The notes below the pieces were generated by a model. The model was not told the DNA's origin and made no database searches. It worked only from the letters and a program-made list of their open reading frames with translations. Below, one piece after another: positions 7,098-13,325 of a stretch of 50,640 nt of DNA (position 1 is its first letter; every line of letters starts with the position of its first letter). Source of the stretch: a virus. The stretch covers positions 1-50,640 of the IMG/VR virus record IMGVR_UViG_3300009034_000057; one strand, given 5' to 3'. Both the position numbers and the translations under genes were made by a program.

Positions 7098-9076
7098 GGT
7101 GAACTCCTCCTATCTTGCTCTTTTTTTCTTTTAGCCAAAAACATTCTATACCCTAAGCAAAATTCATCCAGAACTTTCTGCTGTTCATTTATTGCTGCTT
7201 TCTTCACATCACTCATTGCAATCACAGCTAACCCATCTGCTATAACTCTATCAGCATGAGTTAATTTAGCTCCAGAAGATTCATCGGCAGAACCTAAAAA
7301 TCCTATATCACCGTTCTCTAAAAACAAGTATCTTTCATATTCACTAATTGTATCTTCATCATAGACTATTAAAGATTTTAAAATTGGATTAGTCTTTAAT
7401 CCTTCATTCAAAGCTGTTCTTAATTCAAGAAGTAAATCATACTTTGATTTCTTAGTATTATACCAACCTCTCCTTCGTTTAGACTTTCCTCTTCTCTGGA
7501 TACTTCTTTCATCAGATAGAAAATAAACAAAATTATAATTATGGAATTGTACTCTTTTATCAAAGGAAATCCCTGGTCCATTAGCCTCCCAAATCAAAAA
7601 AGGTTTTCGTGTAAGACCACCTACCCAATGGCAGATGGCAATAACTTGGTCAGCAAACTCTTCAGGAGGCAAATCAGGGGATACAAATGTTCCAACCTTT
7701 TCATGTGTATTCACATCATATACACCAGCCACAGAATTAGAAACTCCAGCACCTAAAGAAATATCACAGGATACAATATAATTGTGATTTTGATTAGGAC
7801 GATTCTTTGTCAAATCTCCCCACCAACTAAATCTATTTTTACCAGCATAGGACCTAAATCTTATACCACACATTTTATTAGTAATTGGGTCTGATTTGTA
7901 TTCTATTTCTCCTTCATAATTAGGTTCTCTAATTCTCTCATTTCTCATTCGGATAAGGCCAGTTCTATCAAAGAAATTATCTCCAGCAGCCCCAGGTTCC
8001 ATATCAATATTTTGTGCTACATCTCTTGGGTCACGTCTTAAAACTTCTCTATCCCGCCAGGGACTTGTAAGTTTGTCCACACCATCAGCAATAAAATTAA
8101 CATCTGGTGATTTTCCTTTTGATAAAAGGTCAATTTCCAAATCACTGAATTTAAAAGGTTTTCCTATTTCAATATTATCAAAACATCCAGGGTAATTCTT
8201 TTTATAATAATCATCAAATAGAACAATCTTATTGAGGTCAGGACTTCGATACATACCAAAGTTTTTATTTGGATTCTTATGCCAGGGCAATGTAATAACT
8301 TTAATCTTACCTGAGAATCTTAATTGAGCAAAGGGATGTCCCATCCCATAAAAGTGAGTAGAATTATAAATAACAGCATCAGTAACATCAGAAACAGTTT
8401 CTCGAATGTTCTGAGCAAGTTTATAATCTACACGGCCAAATTCATCCAATAAGATTCCAGTACGTCTATCCCCTGCACCAAAGGATTCATTTGTTGCTTC
8501 TCCGTCAATAACACTTCCATTATCTGAAATTTCAATGTGCATATGTGTTTTAACAACATTTGGTTTCATCCATAAAGGGATAGTAGCATAAGTATAAAGA
8601 ATCTTATGAAATAGACATTTAGGAGAACCAGAAACTCTATTACCAGCTAATTGTGTTCCCAAGTCTACAAATTCCTCTTTTCTACTTCCTACCAAAAAAC
8701 TTGTCTCAGGAACTAAAATTGATTCCAAAGCAAATGCTTTGCAGATTATTTCAGTTGCACCTTCATCTCGACTTTTATCCAATAACAAATCATGCCCTTC
8801 TCGTATTGACTCAAAAATTTCTTGAATTGATATAATCTGTTGAGGTCTAAGGATAAAAGGCAGATTTCTTTTAAAGGGTTTCTCTTTTGGATTGTACGTC
8901 CATAAACAAGAGTCAAATGCAATTTCAGGTTTTAGATAACAAAGTTCAAGAAATACTTTTTGAGCTTCTTTATCTTTAACTAATTCACTATGTAACTTTT
9001 GTCTAAACGCTATATTTTCTGGTATTGTCCTCGGTATAGTTTTCCAAAATTTCTCAGGAGAATCAATCTTTAACAT
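7088..9076 (-). CDS. terL: Terminase large subunit
   Basis: 662 residues. The ATPase half has a Q-like motif near RPQQ (77-80), a variant Walker A loop at LLLDKSRDEGATE (about 97-109) and Walker B ILLDEFG (about 208-214). The nuclease half carries the acidic RNase H-like residues in NYIVSCDISLGAG, in LIWEANGPG, and in THADRVIADGLA near the C-terminus. It cuts and packages concatemeric DNA at the portal. The start at 9076 lies within the end of terS. Long, at the upper end for the family. Confidence 0.92.
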   Translation of the reverse strand: MLKIDSPEKFWKTIPRTIPENIAFRQKLHSELVKDKEAQKVFLELCYLKPEIAFDSCLWTYNPKEKPFKRNLPFILRPQQIISIQEIFESIREGHDLLLDKSRDEGATEIICKAFALESILVPETSFLVGSRKEEFVDLGTQLAGNRVSGSPKCLFHKILYTYATIPLWMKPNVVKTHMHIEISDNGSVIDGEATNESFGAGDRRTGILLDEFGRVDYKLAQNIRETVSDVTDAVIYNSTHFYGMGHPFAQLRFSGKIKVITLPWHKNPNKNFGMYRSPDLNKIVLFDDYYKKNYPGCFDNIEIGKPFKFSDLEIDLLSKGKSPDVNFIADGVDKLTSPWRDREVLRRDPRDVAQNIDMEPGAAGDNFFDRTGLIRMRNERIREPNYEGEIEYKSDPITNKMCGIRFRSYAGKNRFSWWGDLTKNRPNQNHNYIVSCDISLGAGVSNSVAGVYDVNTHEKVGTFVSPDLPPEEFADQVIAICHWVGGLTRKPFLIWEANGPGISFDKRVQFHNYNFVYFLSDERSIQRRGKSKRRRGWYNTKKSKYDLLLELRTALNEGLKTNPILKSLIVYDEDTISEYERYLFLENGDIGFLGSADESSGAKLTHADRVIADGLAVIAMSDVKKAAINEQQKVLDEFCLGYRMFLAKRKKEQDRRSSPWL

Positions 9077-9695
9077 CTGTTATATCTTTACTCTCAATAA
9101 CTTTAGTATTATCAATAAGTTTTCCAGCAAGTTTTTCTATTTGCTCGGAAACTATTTTACCATCCAATTTAATAGTTATATTTCTTTTCTCATCAATATC
9201 AATCTTATGTTTACTTTTCCAATTCTCAGAATCAAGATTACATAAAGCAAAGAAAAGAGCATTTGGACTTGGAGGTTGATGTTTGTGAAATACACTTATA
9301 TTCTTTTTTCCTGTTCTATTTCCTTCTACATCCTCAACCCACTTTTCATTTCTTTCCTCATAATCATAACCAGAAGCACATCTAAAAAGTTTAGCTACTA
9401 ATTGTTTAGTAGCTATATCTTTGCCTTCATGATAAGCAGTAAAAACTTGTGGGTATCGATTCTTCCATTCATTAAGAGTACTAATATGAACATTCAGAGT
9501 GTATGCTATAAAATCATCCGGCAGGCCAGCAGCTTTCATCCGAGCTATAGGTTCTACAAAAGAATAATCAAATTTGGCATGGGATTTTAATTGATATTGT
9601 TTCACTGGGTCGCCAAATTTTTTATAATCTTCTTTCTTAGCCTCTTCTTCATTTATTGGTATTCGATTTTTTATCAAATTAGTATAATCAGTCAT
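9063..9695 (-). CDS. terS: Terminase small subunit
   Basis: 210 residues directly upstream of terL with a 14-base overlap. A helix-turn-helix is visible at about residues 55-80 (AAGLPDDFIAYTLNVHISTLNEW...), the DNA-recognition domain of small terminases; the C-terminal part is helical and charged, as in the oligomerisation and portal-binding region. AAAGGA lies before the ATG. Its leader contains a short peptide ORF and two hairpins (9713-9805), suggesting translational control of packaging initiation. Confidence 0.85.
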   Translation of the reverse strand: MTDYTNLIKNRIPINEEEAKKEDYKKFGDPVKQYQLKSHAKFDYSFVEPIARMKAAGLPDDFIAYTLNVHISTLNEWKNRYPQVFTAYHEGKDIATKQLVAKLFRCASGYDYEERNEKWVEDVEGNRTGKKNISVFHKHQPPSPNALFFALCNLDSENWKSKHKIDIDEKRNITIKLDGKIVSEQIEKLAGKLIDNTKVIESKDITDVKD

Positions 9696-9712
9696 ATAAT
9701 TCCTTTAGAATA

Positions 9713-9759
9713 GAGAGGGAAGGTGACACGCCATTATCGGTCTACCCTCACCTTCTCTC
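9713..9759 (-). repeat. Inverted repeat in the terS leader
   Basis: Arms 9713-9726 and 9748-9759 pair over about 12 bp (minus-strand GAGAGAAGGTGA with TCACCTTCCCTCTC, one CC bulge). The 21-base loop contains an ATTATCGG-type sequence like the repeats of the putative origin. No U-run follows, so it is not a simple terminator. It could be a translational or packaging-control element. Confidence 0.6.
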
Positions 9760-9789
9760 CATTCTTTTCACAACGTAAGGGTAATACAT
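9748..9789 (-). CDS. 13-residue leader peptide upstream of terS
   Basis: ATG at 9789 is preceded at ideal spacing by TAAGGAGGG, among the best Shine-Dalgarno sequences in the window, and encodes MYYPYVVKRMERR before TGA. The Shine-Dalgarno lies in one arm (9799-9805) of a hairpin whose other arm (9774-9780) is inside the peptide codons, and the stop lies in the next hairpin. This is the layout of a leader peptide that controls downstream structure. No homolog can be judged at this size. Confidence 0.45.
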   Translation of the reverse strand: MYYPYVVKRMERR

Positions 9790-9805
9790 ATAATCCCTCC
9801 TTACG
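9774..9805 (-). promoter_or_regulatory. Hairpin sequestering the leader-peptide ribosome site
   Basis: Perfect 7 bp stem CGTAAGG / CCTTACG (9774-9780 with 9799-9805) with an 18-base loop. On the minus-strand RNA the 5' arm contains AAGGAGG, the site used by the leader peptide starting at 9789, so folding would hide it. Confidence 0.55.
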
Positions 9806-9813
9806 ATATATAA

Positions 9814-10107
9814 TTAACTCACTGGAGCAATGCCCCAGGTAGGTTCACAATAACAACAGGCATTAACCCAATTATCTTTCTCATCCATTTTATGTCGTAT
9901 CTGAGTAGAGTCTATATGCCTCAAACAAGATGGACAAACAACCCCATTTAGATTTATTCTATAAGAATAACCATTTCTGGCTTCAGAACCCCATTGGGAT
10001 TTATCACATTTAACTGGAATATATGGCAAAACAACCCAACTATATTTGCTATCACCACATAATTGGTTTATATATTCTCTATCTTCTTTTTTTAATAAAA
10101 CACTCAT
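9814..10107 (-). CDS. Small Cys-rich (zinc-binding) protein, first gene of the late packaging operon
   Basis: 97 residues; CPSC and CCYC pairs (about 59-62 and 84-87) suggest one zinc site. It is the first gene after the perfect minus-strand promoter at 10140-10168, ahead of the terS leader. Acidic N-terminus (MSVLLKKEDREYINQL). Family not recognised; a regulatory or packaging-accessory role is only a guess from position. Confidence 0.65.
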   Translation of the reverse strand: MSVLLKKEDREYINQLCGDSKYSWVVLPYIPVKCDKSQWGSEARNGYSYRINLNGVVCPSCLRHIDSTQIRHKMDEKDNWVNACCYCEPTWGIAPVS

Positions 10108-10139
10108 ATATTATCCTAAAACTTTTGCCCTCTCTATCT

Positions 10140-10168
10140 ATTATACCATAAATTTCTGGTTTTGTCAA
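10140..10168 (-). promoter_or_regulatory. Consensus sigma70 promoter for the head/packaging operon
   Basis: Minus strand TTGACA (10168-10163), 17-base spacer, TATAAT (10145-10140): a perfect match to the consensus, about 35 bases ahead of the 9814-10107 gene. Confidence 0.85.
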
Positions 10169-10184
10169 GTATAATCTTTGTAAT

Positions 10185-10259
10185 TTATGCAACTTTTAAA
10201 ATAAATTTTATAATTGTAGTGTTTATTATAACGATTATAGGAATTATATTAGTTATCAT
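10185..10259 (-). CDS. 24-residue hydrophobic peptide
   Basis: Between the polymerase stop (10284) and the late promoter. ATG at 10259 follows TTGGAG by about eight bases and encodes a nearly all-hydrophobic peptide (MITNIIPIIVIINTTIIKFILKVA), a single membrane segment. One of several tiny membrane peptides in this genome. Could be a chance frame in AT-rich DNA, but the ribosome site favours a real gene. Confidence 0.45.
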   Translation of the reverse strand: MITNIIPIIVIINTTIIKFILKVA

Positions 10260-10283
10260 CTAATATTCTCCAATCTCCGGTTT

Positions 10284-12131
10284 TTATTTTGATTCACTAT
10301 AATTCTGTCCTATCCCTATTTCAACTGGTAAATCGACCACCATTTGATAAGCTCCTTCCATAGTTTCTTTAATTCTTTTCGCAGCAATTTCCACATATTG
10401 GTCCTTTACTTCAGAAATAACTTCATCATGCACCAATAATACTAATTTAGCATCCCATTCAGGATTATCCAAGAACAATTGTCTAAGTCTAACAGTTGCA
10501 ATTCGTAATATATCAGAACATAATCCCTGAATTAGAAAGTTAAACGCTTGTCTAAAAGCTTTATTTGTTATATCTATAAATCTTCTCTTTCTTCCAAGCC
10601 CATGTCTAACTTCTTTTTGATATATAACTTGCTTCTTAGTCTTAGCCATTGCCTTTCTAACATCAGGATATAAATTAAGAAATCCATTTATCCATTTTTG
10701 AGCTTCTTCTTCACTAATATTAAAATCAAGAGCTAAACCATAAGTTGTCTTTCCATAACATATTGGGAAATTTACTCCATTTTTTCCAATATGGCGTTCT
10801 TTATCATATTTTTCTTTTAATTTTGTATACTCTCTATGAGTAGAAACCAAGGAAGAATCAGGGATAGCAAGATTGAATATATTATTAGCAGTACGAAGAT
10901 GTAAATCATACCCTTTTTCAAAAGCTTTAATAAGGTTTTCATCTTCACTAACCTCCGCAAGACCTCTAAGTTCTTGCCCACTATAATCAGTCACAATTAA
11001 TTTCTTGCCCTTCGGGGCTACAAAACAACTTCTAATGTCAATAGGTTCATTACTCTTTGGCAATTGCTGTAAATTAGGATTTGAAGAGCTTAAACGGCCT
11101 GTAACAGCCACAGTATTATGAAATGAGGTTCTAACTCTTCCATCTTTACAAATATGGTTTGGAAATGGTTCCACAAAGGCATCATAGAGTTTTCTGGCTT
11201 TTTTGTATTTGTCTAACAAATCAATAAATTCGTGTTTTCCTTTCAATTTAAGCATACTAAGTTTTCCAACGCTCAATTTACCACCAGGAGTTTTCTCAGT
11301 TATTTCCAAACCAAGTCGTTTCGTAATAATATTAGTCAATTGCTTAGGACTATTTAAATTGGCAGTAAGAATCTCTTTAGAACCATCAAACAGATTACAC
11401 TGGATTCCATATTTAAGGCCAGCAGCATTAATTAACTTTAATTTTAAATCAAATAATACTTTCTGTAATTCTTTTTTACATTCAATAATCCTACTCTGGT
11501 CAACTAAAACTCCATTTATCTCCAAATCCCTTAAAACAAACTGAAAAGGCATTTCAACCTTAAAAAATAAATCATCTAAACTTTGCCATCGTAATTCCTT
11601 ATCAAAGATTTTATATAATTGCCATGTCCAAATAGGGTCATTTAACGCATATTTATAAAATTCCTCAGAGTGAAAATCAGAATTAACTTGTTCCCATTGT
11701 TTAATCTCATTCTCAGGAATATTGAGATATTTGTGAGCCAAATATTTGAGGTTTTTGGGTTCATTCTCATTAATTAAATGGGCAGCCGTCTGAGTACAGA
11801 ATATTTGATTTGTAACCTCAATTCTATATTCAAAACCAAAATCTAAACAATTGTCTAAAACTTTTAAATCAAATGGAATATTATGAGCAATAAGCTTTTT
11901 AATATCATTTTTAAACTTTCTGCTTAAAAAAGCTTGTATAATTTCAGTATCAGCATTTTGGTATAAATCTATATAACAGGCAGATTCCCCATTACAGAAA
12001 GAAATACCCACAATTTGCATTTCATCCCACTTTAAACTGGTTACCTCAGTATCAAAGGCTAATTTAGAGCAATCATTAAAGGCAAACCATTCTTTAACTT
12101 GATTTAAAGTTGTTAAGACTTGTTTTTCCAC
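10284..12131 (-). CDS. polA: DNA polymerase I (family A) with 3'-5' exonuclease
   Basis: 615 residues. Exonuclease: Exo I AFDTEV (Asp27, Glu29), Exo II AHNIPFDL (Asp88), Exo III YALNDPIW (Asp165). Polymerase: TGRLSSSNPNLQQLP (344-358), motif A VTDYSGQELRG (Asp382), motif B RHIGKNGVNFPICYG (446-460), motif C LVHDEV (His568, Asp569, Glu570). Motif A has SGQE where most have SQIE, and motif B has one extra residue between Lys450 and Phe455. Phe455 is at the Klenow-762 position. There is no 5' nuclease domain. GTG start at 12131 overlaps the 49-residue gene upstream, which holds the ribosome site. It is on the opposite strand from the other replication genes. Confidence 0.95.
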   Translation of the reverse strand: MEKQVLTTLNQVKEWFAFNDCSKLAFDTEVTSLKWDEMQIVGISFCNGESACYIDLYQNADTEIIQAFLSRKFKNDIKKLIAHNIPFDLKVLDNCLDFGFEYRIEVTNQIFCTQTAAHLINENEPKNLKYLAHKYLNIPENEIKQWEQVNSDFHSEEFYKYALNDPIWTWQLYKIFDKELRWQSLDDLFFKVEMPFQFVLRDLEINGVLVDQSRIIECKKELQKVLFDLKLKLINAAGLKYGIQCNLFDGSKEILTANLNSPKQLTNIITKRLGLEITEKTPGGKLSVGKLSMLKLKGKHEFIDLLDKYKKARKLYDAFVEPFPNHICKDGRVRTSFHNTVAVTGRLSSSNPNLQQLPKSNEPIDIRSCFVAPKGKKLIVTDYSGQELRGLAEVSEDENLIKAFEKGYDLHLRTANNIFNLAIPDSSLVSTHREYTKLKEKYDKERHIGKNGVNFPICYGKTTYGLALDFNISEEEAQKWINGFLNLYPDVRKAMAKTKKQVIYQKEVRHGLGRKRRFIDITNKAFRQAFNFLIQGLCSDILRIATVRLRQLFLDNPEWDAKLVLLVHDEVISEVKDQYVEIAAKRIKETMEGAYQMVVDLPVEIGIGQNYSESK

Positions 12132-12262
12132 AGTTTTTCAATTTCCTTTAAATCCTTTACAGCAAGGTCAATAAGCTCTTTACCTTTCATTCTGGCAGCC
12201 ATTTTAGCTAAATCCAGTTTTCTGTAAGTTTCTTTAAATAAATAAGCAATTCTCTTTTCCAT
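12113..12262 (-). CDS. 49-residue helical protein in front of the polymerase
   Basis: ATG at 12262 encodes MEKRIAYLFKETYRKLDLAK... to a TAA inside the polymerase start (overlap 19 bases). The sequence is charged and helical, ending ELIDLAVKDLKEIEKLWKNKS. It is the first gene of the transcript that starts at the perfect promoter 12313-12341 and follows the hairpin leader. The polymerase Shine-Dalgarno AAAGGA lies inside it, so polymerase translation is probably coupled. Family unknown. Confidence 0.6.
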   Translation of the reverse strand: MEKRIAYLFKETYRKLDLAKMAARMKGKELIDLAVKDLKEIEKLWKNKS

Positions 12263-12271
12263 AAGTTTATT

Positions 12272-12313
12272 ATCTTGTGCTTACAGCACAATGATACCTA
12301 AACTGTAAGTTTA
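12272..12313 (-). promoter_or_regulatory. Two-hairpin leader element, copy A (polymerase transcript)
   Basis: On the minus strand: first stem TAAAC-TTACA-GTTTA (12313-12299), then ATC-A-TTGTGCT-GTA-AGCACAA-GAT (12295-12272), a 7 bp hairpin with 3-base loop, extended by ATC/GAT pairing around a bulged A. It matches three other copies (19883, 27251, 28969) in layout while the stem bases differ in compensating pairs. The predicted transcription start (~12306) falls in the first stem, so in this copy only the second hairpin is surely transcribed. Confidence 0.6.
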
Positions 12314-12341
12314 TTATATCAAATTTAAAAACAAATGTCAA
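12313..12341 (-). promoter_or_regulatory. Consensus sigma70 promoter for the polymerase transcript
   Basis: Minus strand TTGACA (12341-12336), 17-base spacer, TATAAT (12318-12313), perfect consensus. Expected start near 12306, about 45 bases before the 49-residue gene. Confidence 0.85.
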
Positions 12342-12344
12342 GGG

Positions 12345-12359
12345 AAAAATTAAATTTTT
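12345..12359 (-). terminator. Weak terminator of the structured RNA
   Basis: AAAAATT-T-AATTTTT on the minus strand: a 7 bp A/U stem ending in a U-run just after the tRNA-like body, and directly before the polymerase promoter. It could end the short RNA that starts near 12567. A/U-only stems are weak, so read-through is likely. Confidence 0.4.
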
Positions 12360-12361
12360 AA

Positions 12362-12434
12362 TGGAGAGGGTGGGAATCGAACCCACCACAGGTTGCTTGC
12401 AAGGCATCCTCGCCCCCTTGGTACATGCCTCCCC
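12362..12434 (-). tRNA. tRNA-Ala(UGC)-like RNA with an abnormal D-arm
   Basis: 73 bases, a normal tRNA length. Acceptor GGGGAGG pairs fully with CCTCTCC, including G3:U70, the alanine identity pair; discriminator A73; T-arm GTGGG-TTCGATT-CCCAC is perfect; anticodon loop CTTGCAA gives UGC with one A-A mismatch in the stem (GATGC/GCAAC). The D-arm (CATGTACCAAGGGGGCGAG) does not form a normal stem and instead pairs as GGC-GAGGAT-GCC. CCA is not encoded. Either a divergent or decaying phage tRNA, or a tRNA-like domain of a longer RNA. Confidence 0.6.
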
Positions 12435-12480
12435 TTTCAATTTCCTTTCTTTCTATTATGATTTCTTTTAATATTATATA

Positions 12481-12501
12481 TACAATACATCCTGTATTGT
12501 A
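12481..12501 (-). repeat. Perfect 8 bp dyad, AGGAT loop (copy 2)
   Basis: TACAATAC-AGGAT-GTATTGTA on the minus strand. Same size and same loop as 12537-12557; the two stems differ by one compensating pair (A-T here, G-C there), which favours a structured RNA or a dimer-bound operator over chance. Confidence 0.75.
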
Positions 12502-12536
12502 ATATACTATATATAACTTAAGACAATATATATTAT

Positions 12537-12557
12537 TACAGTACATCCTGTACTGTA
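12537..12557 (-). repeat. Perfect 8 bp dyad, AGGAT loop (copy 1)
   Basis: TACAGTAC-AGGAT-GTACTGTA on the minus strand, about ten bases after the expected transcription start of the promoter at 12574-12601. Pair with 12481-12501, centre to centre 56 bases. Confidence 0.75.
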
Positions 12558-12573
12558 TTCTAATATATTATAT

Positions 12574-12601
12574 ATTATACCATATTTTTCTTAAAAGTCA
12601 A
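12574..12601 (-). promoter_or_regulatory. Sigma70 promoter of the structured RNA
   Basis: Minus strand TTGACT (12601-12596), 16-base spacer, TATAAT (12579-12574). Near-consensus; start expected near 12567. Confidence 0.75.
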
Positions 12602-12686
12602 GTAAAAAATCTTAATTTTTATAAAATTTCTGCGAAATTTTTAGCAGGAAGTATATAATAGGGAGGTTATAGGGATTATATTGTTT

Positions 12687-12702
12687 ATAGCAGGGATGCT
12701 AT
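12687..12702 (+). repeat. Hairpin with AGGGAT hexaloop
   Basis: ATAGC-AGGGAT-GCTAT on the plus strand. The loop, closed by C-G, equals the ARGGAU hexaloop of high-affinity CsrA sites. Three more GGA motifs (GCAGGAAG, TAGGGAGG, TAGGGAT) lie in the 40 bases before it. No clear plus-strand promoter was found upstream, so transcription is uncertain. Confidence 0.5.
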
Positions 12703-12731
12703 GGTTGGCTAAAAATATATAAAAATTTCGG

Positions 12732-12750
12732 AGGCGGTTACCTACCGCCT
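12732..12750. repeat. Inverted repeat AGGCGGT / ACCGCCT
   Basis: Perfect 7 bp arms around TACCT. On the minus strand an A/U-rich stretch with U-runs follows a few bases later, so it might be a weak terminator of leftward transcripts, or an origin-region structure. Confidence 0.5.
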
Positions 12751-13017
12751 TGCATTGCCTCTCTATGGGCGTTCTGCCCCACCTACACCGTCCGATAACA
12801 CGCGTATCCATACAATCACTACAATCATTATATTATGCAAGCTACGTGCGTGCGTGATTCTATAGGGAATTAGTGGGATATAAAACTACCCATCCTACAT
12901 TATCGGACTCACATCACAACGTCCTATAACTACATCAATACTCTACTAAGTCAGTAGGATTAAACAGCCCTTCTATGCGTTCCCTGCTTTATAGTCCGAT
13001 AACACTATTTTCACAAA

Positions 13018-13060
13018 ATTCTCATTTTGTATTTGCATCTTGCTGAGAATGTGCTATACT
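13018..13060 (+). promoter_or_regulatory. Extended -10 promoter with flanking inverted repeat (first early promoter)
   Basis: TGC-TATACT (-10 at 13055-13060, extended) with TTGCAT 16 bases upstream (13033-13038). ATTCTCA (13018-13024) and TGAGAAT (13044-13050) form a 7 bp inverted repeat spanning the -35 region, a possible operator. The expected start is at or within two bases of the ATG at 13069. Confidence 0.55.
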
Positions 13061-13068
13061 CTTAGTAC

Positions 13069-13200
13069 ATGGTAAAACAAGAAAAACAATTTAGCACTTG
13101 CGATTTTTGCTTGTCTCAAAGTGAGGATGTACATATTCGTACAGGTGGTCTTTTACTTTGTGATAAGTGCTACGCGGAATATTTGGAGGCAATAGAATGA
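13069..13200 (+). CDS. 43-residue zinc-ribbon protein, probably leaderless
   Basis: Encodes MVKQEKQFSTCDFCLSQSEDV... with CDFC and CDKC pairs about 22 residues apart, a minimal zinc ribbon. The ATG sits eight bases after the -10 hexamer and has no Shine-Dalgarno, so the mRNA is probably leaderless. First gene of the plus-strand early block; a DNA-binding regulator is plausible but not shown. Confidence 0.6.
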   Translation: MVKQEKQFSTCDFCLSQSEDVHIRTGGLLLCDKCYAEYLEAIE

Positions 13201-13295
13201 CAAAAGAAGAAAAGGAAAGAATAGAGCAAATAGCCGAAGCAAACGAGAAGATATATAACGAGTTCATGAAAAAACTGGCAAATAACGAAAATTAA
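13197..13295 (+). CDS. 32-residue charged peptide
   Basis: ATG overlaps the preceding stop (ATGA). TTTGGAGG lies nine bases upstream. The peptide MTKEEKERIEQIAEANEKIY... is a single charged helix. Function unknown; coupled to the zinc-ribbon gene. Confidence 0.5.
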   Translation: MTKEEKERIEQIAEANEKIYNEFMKKLANNEN

Positions 13296-13297
13296 AT

Positions 13298-13325
13298 TTG
13301 GCTTTTTTGTTTTCTATATTATACT
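13298..13325 (+). promoter_or_regulatory. Probable promoter of the 13460 gene
   Basis: TTGGCT (13298-13303), 16-base spacer, TATACT (13320-13325). It gives a leader of about 130 bases that contains the AGGGAT-loop hairpin at 13378-13400. Confidence 0.45.

Larger units (their letters stand above)
12362..12567 (-). ncRNA. Candidate structured small RNA: two AGGAU-loop hairpins, GGA-rich linker, tRNA-like end
   Basis: Bounded by its own promoter (12574-12601) and a weak terminator (12345-12359), about 200 bases with no convincing ORF. In order: hairpin TACAGTAC-AGGAT-GTACTGTA, hairpin TACAATAC-AGGAT-GTATTGTA, a linker with AAAGGAAA and GGGGAGG, a GGC-GAGGAT-GCC hairpin, then the tRNA T-arm and acceptor. 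The loops read CAGGAUG, the repeat found in CsrB RNAs that sequester the regulator CsrA. Alternative: the dyads are DNA operators and the RNA is just a tRNA precursor. Confidence 0.5.
12602..13032. other. Non-coding divergent region, candidate replication origin
   Basis: About 450 bases without a credible gene, between the minus-strand polymerase side and the plus-strand early genes. It holds three copies of TTATCGGAC/GTCCGATAA (12790-12798, 12900-12908, 12994-13002; one inverted), a perfect AAAATTTC-TGC-GAAATTTT dyad near 12622-12640, hairpins at 12687-12702 and 12732-12750, a GGGC-GTTCT-GCCC dyad near 12768, and AT-rich flanks. Spaced short repeats plus an AT-rich flank fit an origin bound by a phage initiator, or a repressor control region. 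No initiator protein was recognised. Confidence 0.5.

Noticed and set aside
12362-12434. attP site for integration into a host tRNA gene
   Set aside because: No integrase, excisionase or repressor gene is present, and the sequence has a full-length tRNA layout rather than only a 3' fragment.
12358-12546. Minus-strand ORF of 62 codons, or its shorter form MYQGGEDALQATCGG..., over the tRNA-like region
   Set aside because: It coincides with the perfect T-arm and acceptor of a tRNA-like RNA, the upstream part is low-complexity AT codons, and the GGGGAGG site is only one base from the inner ATG.
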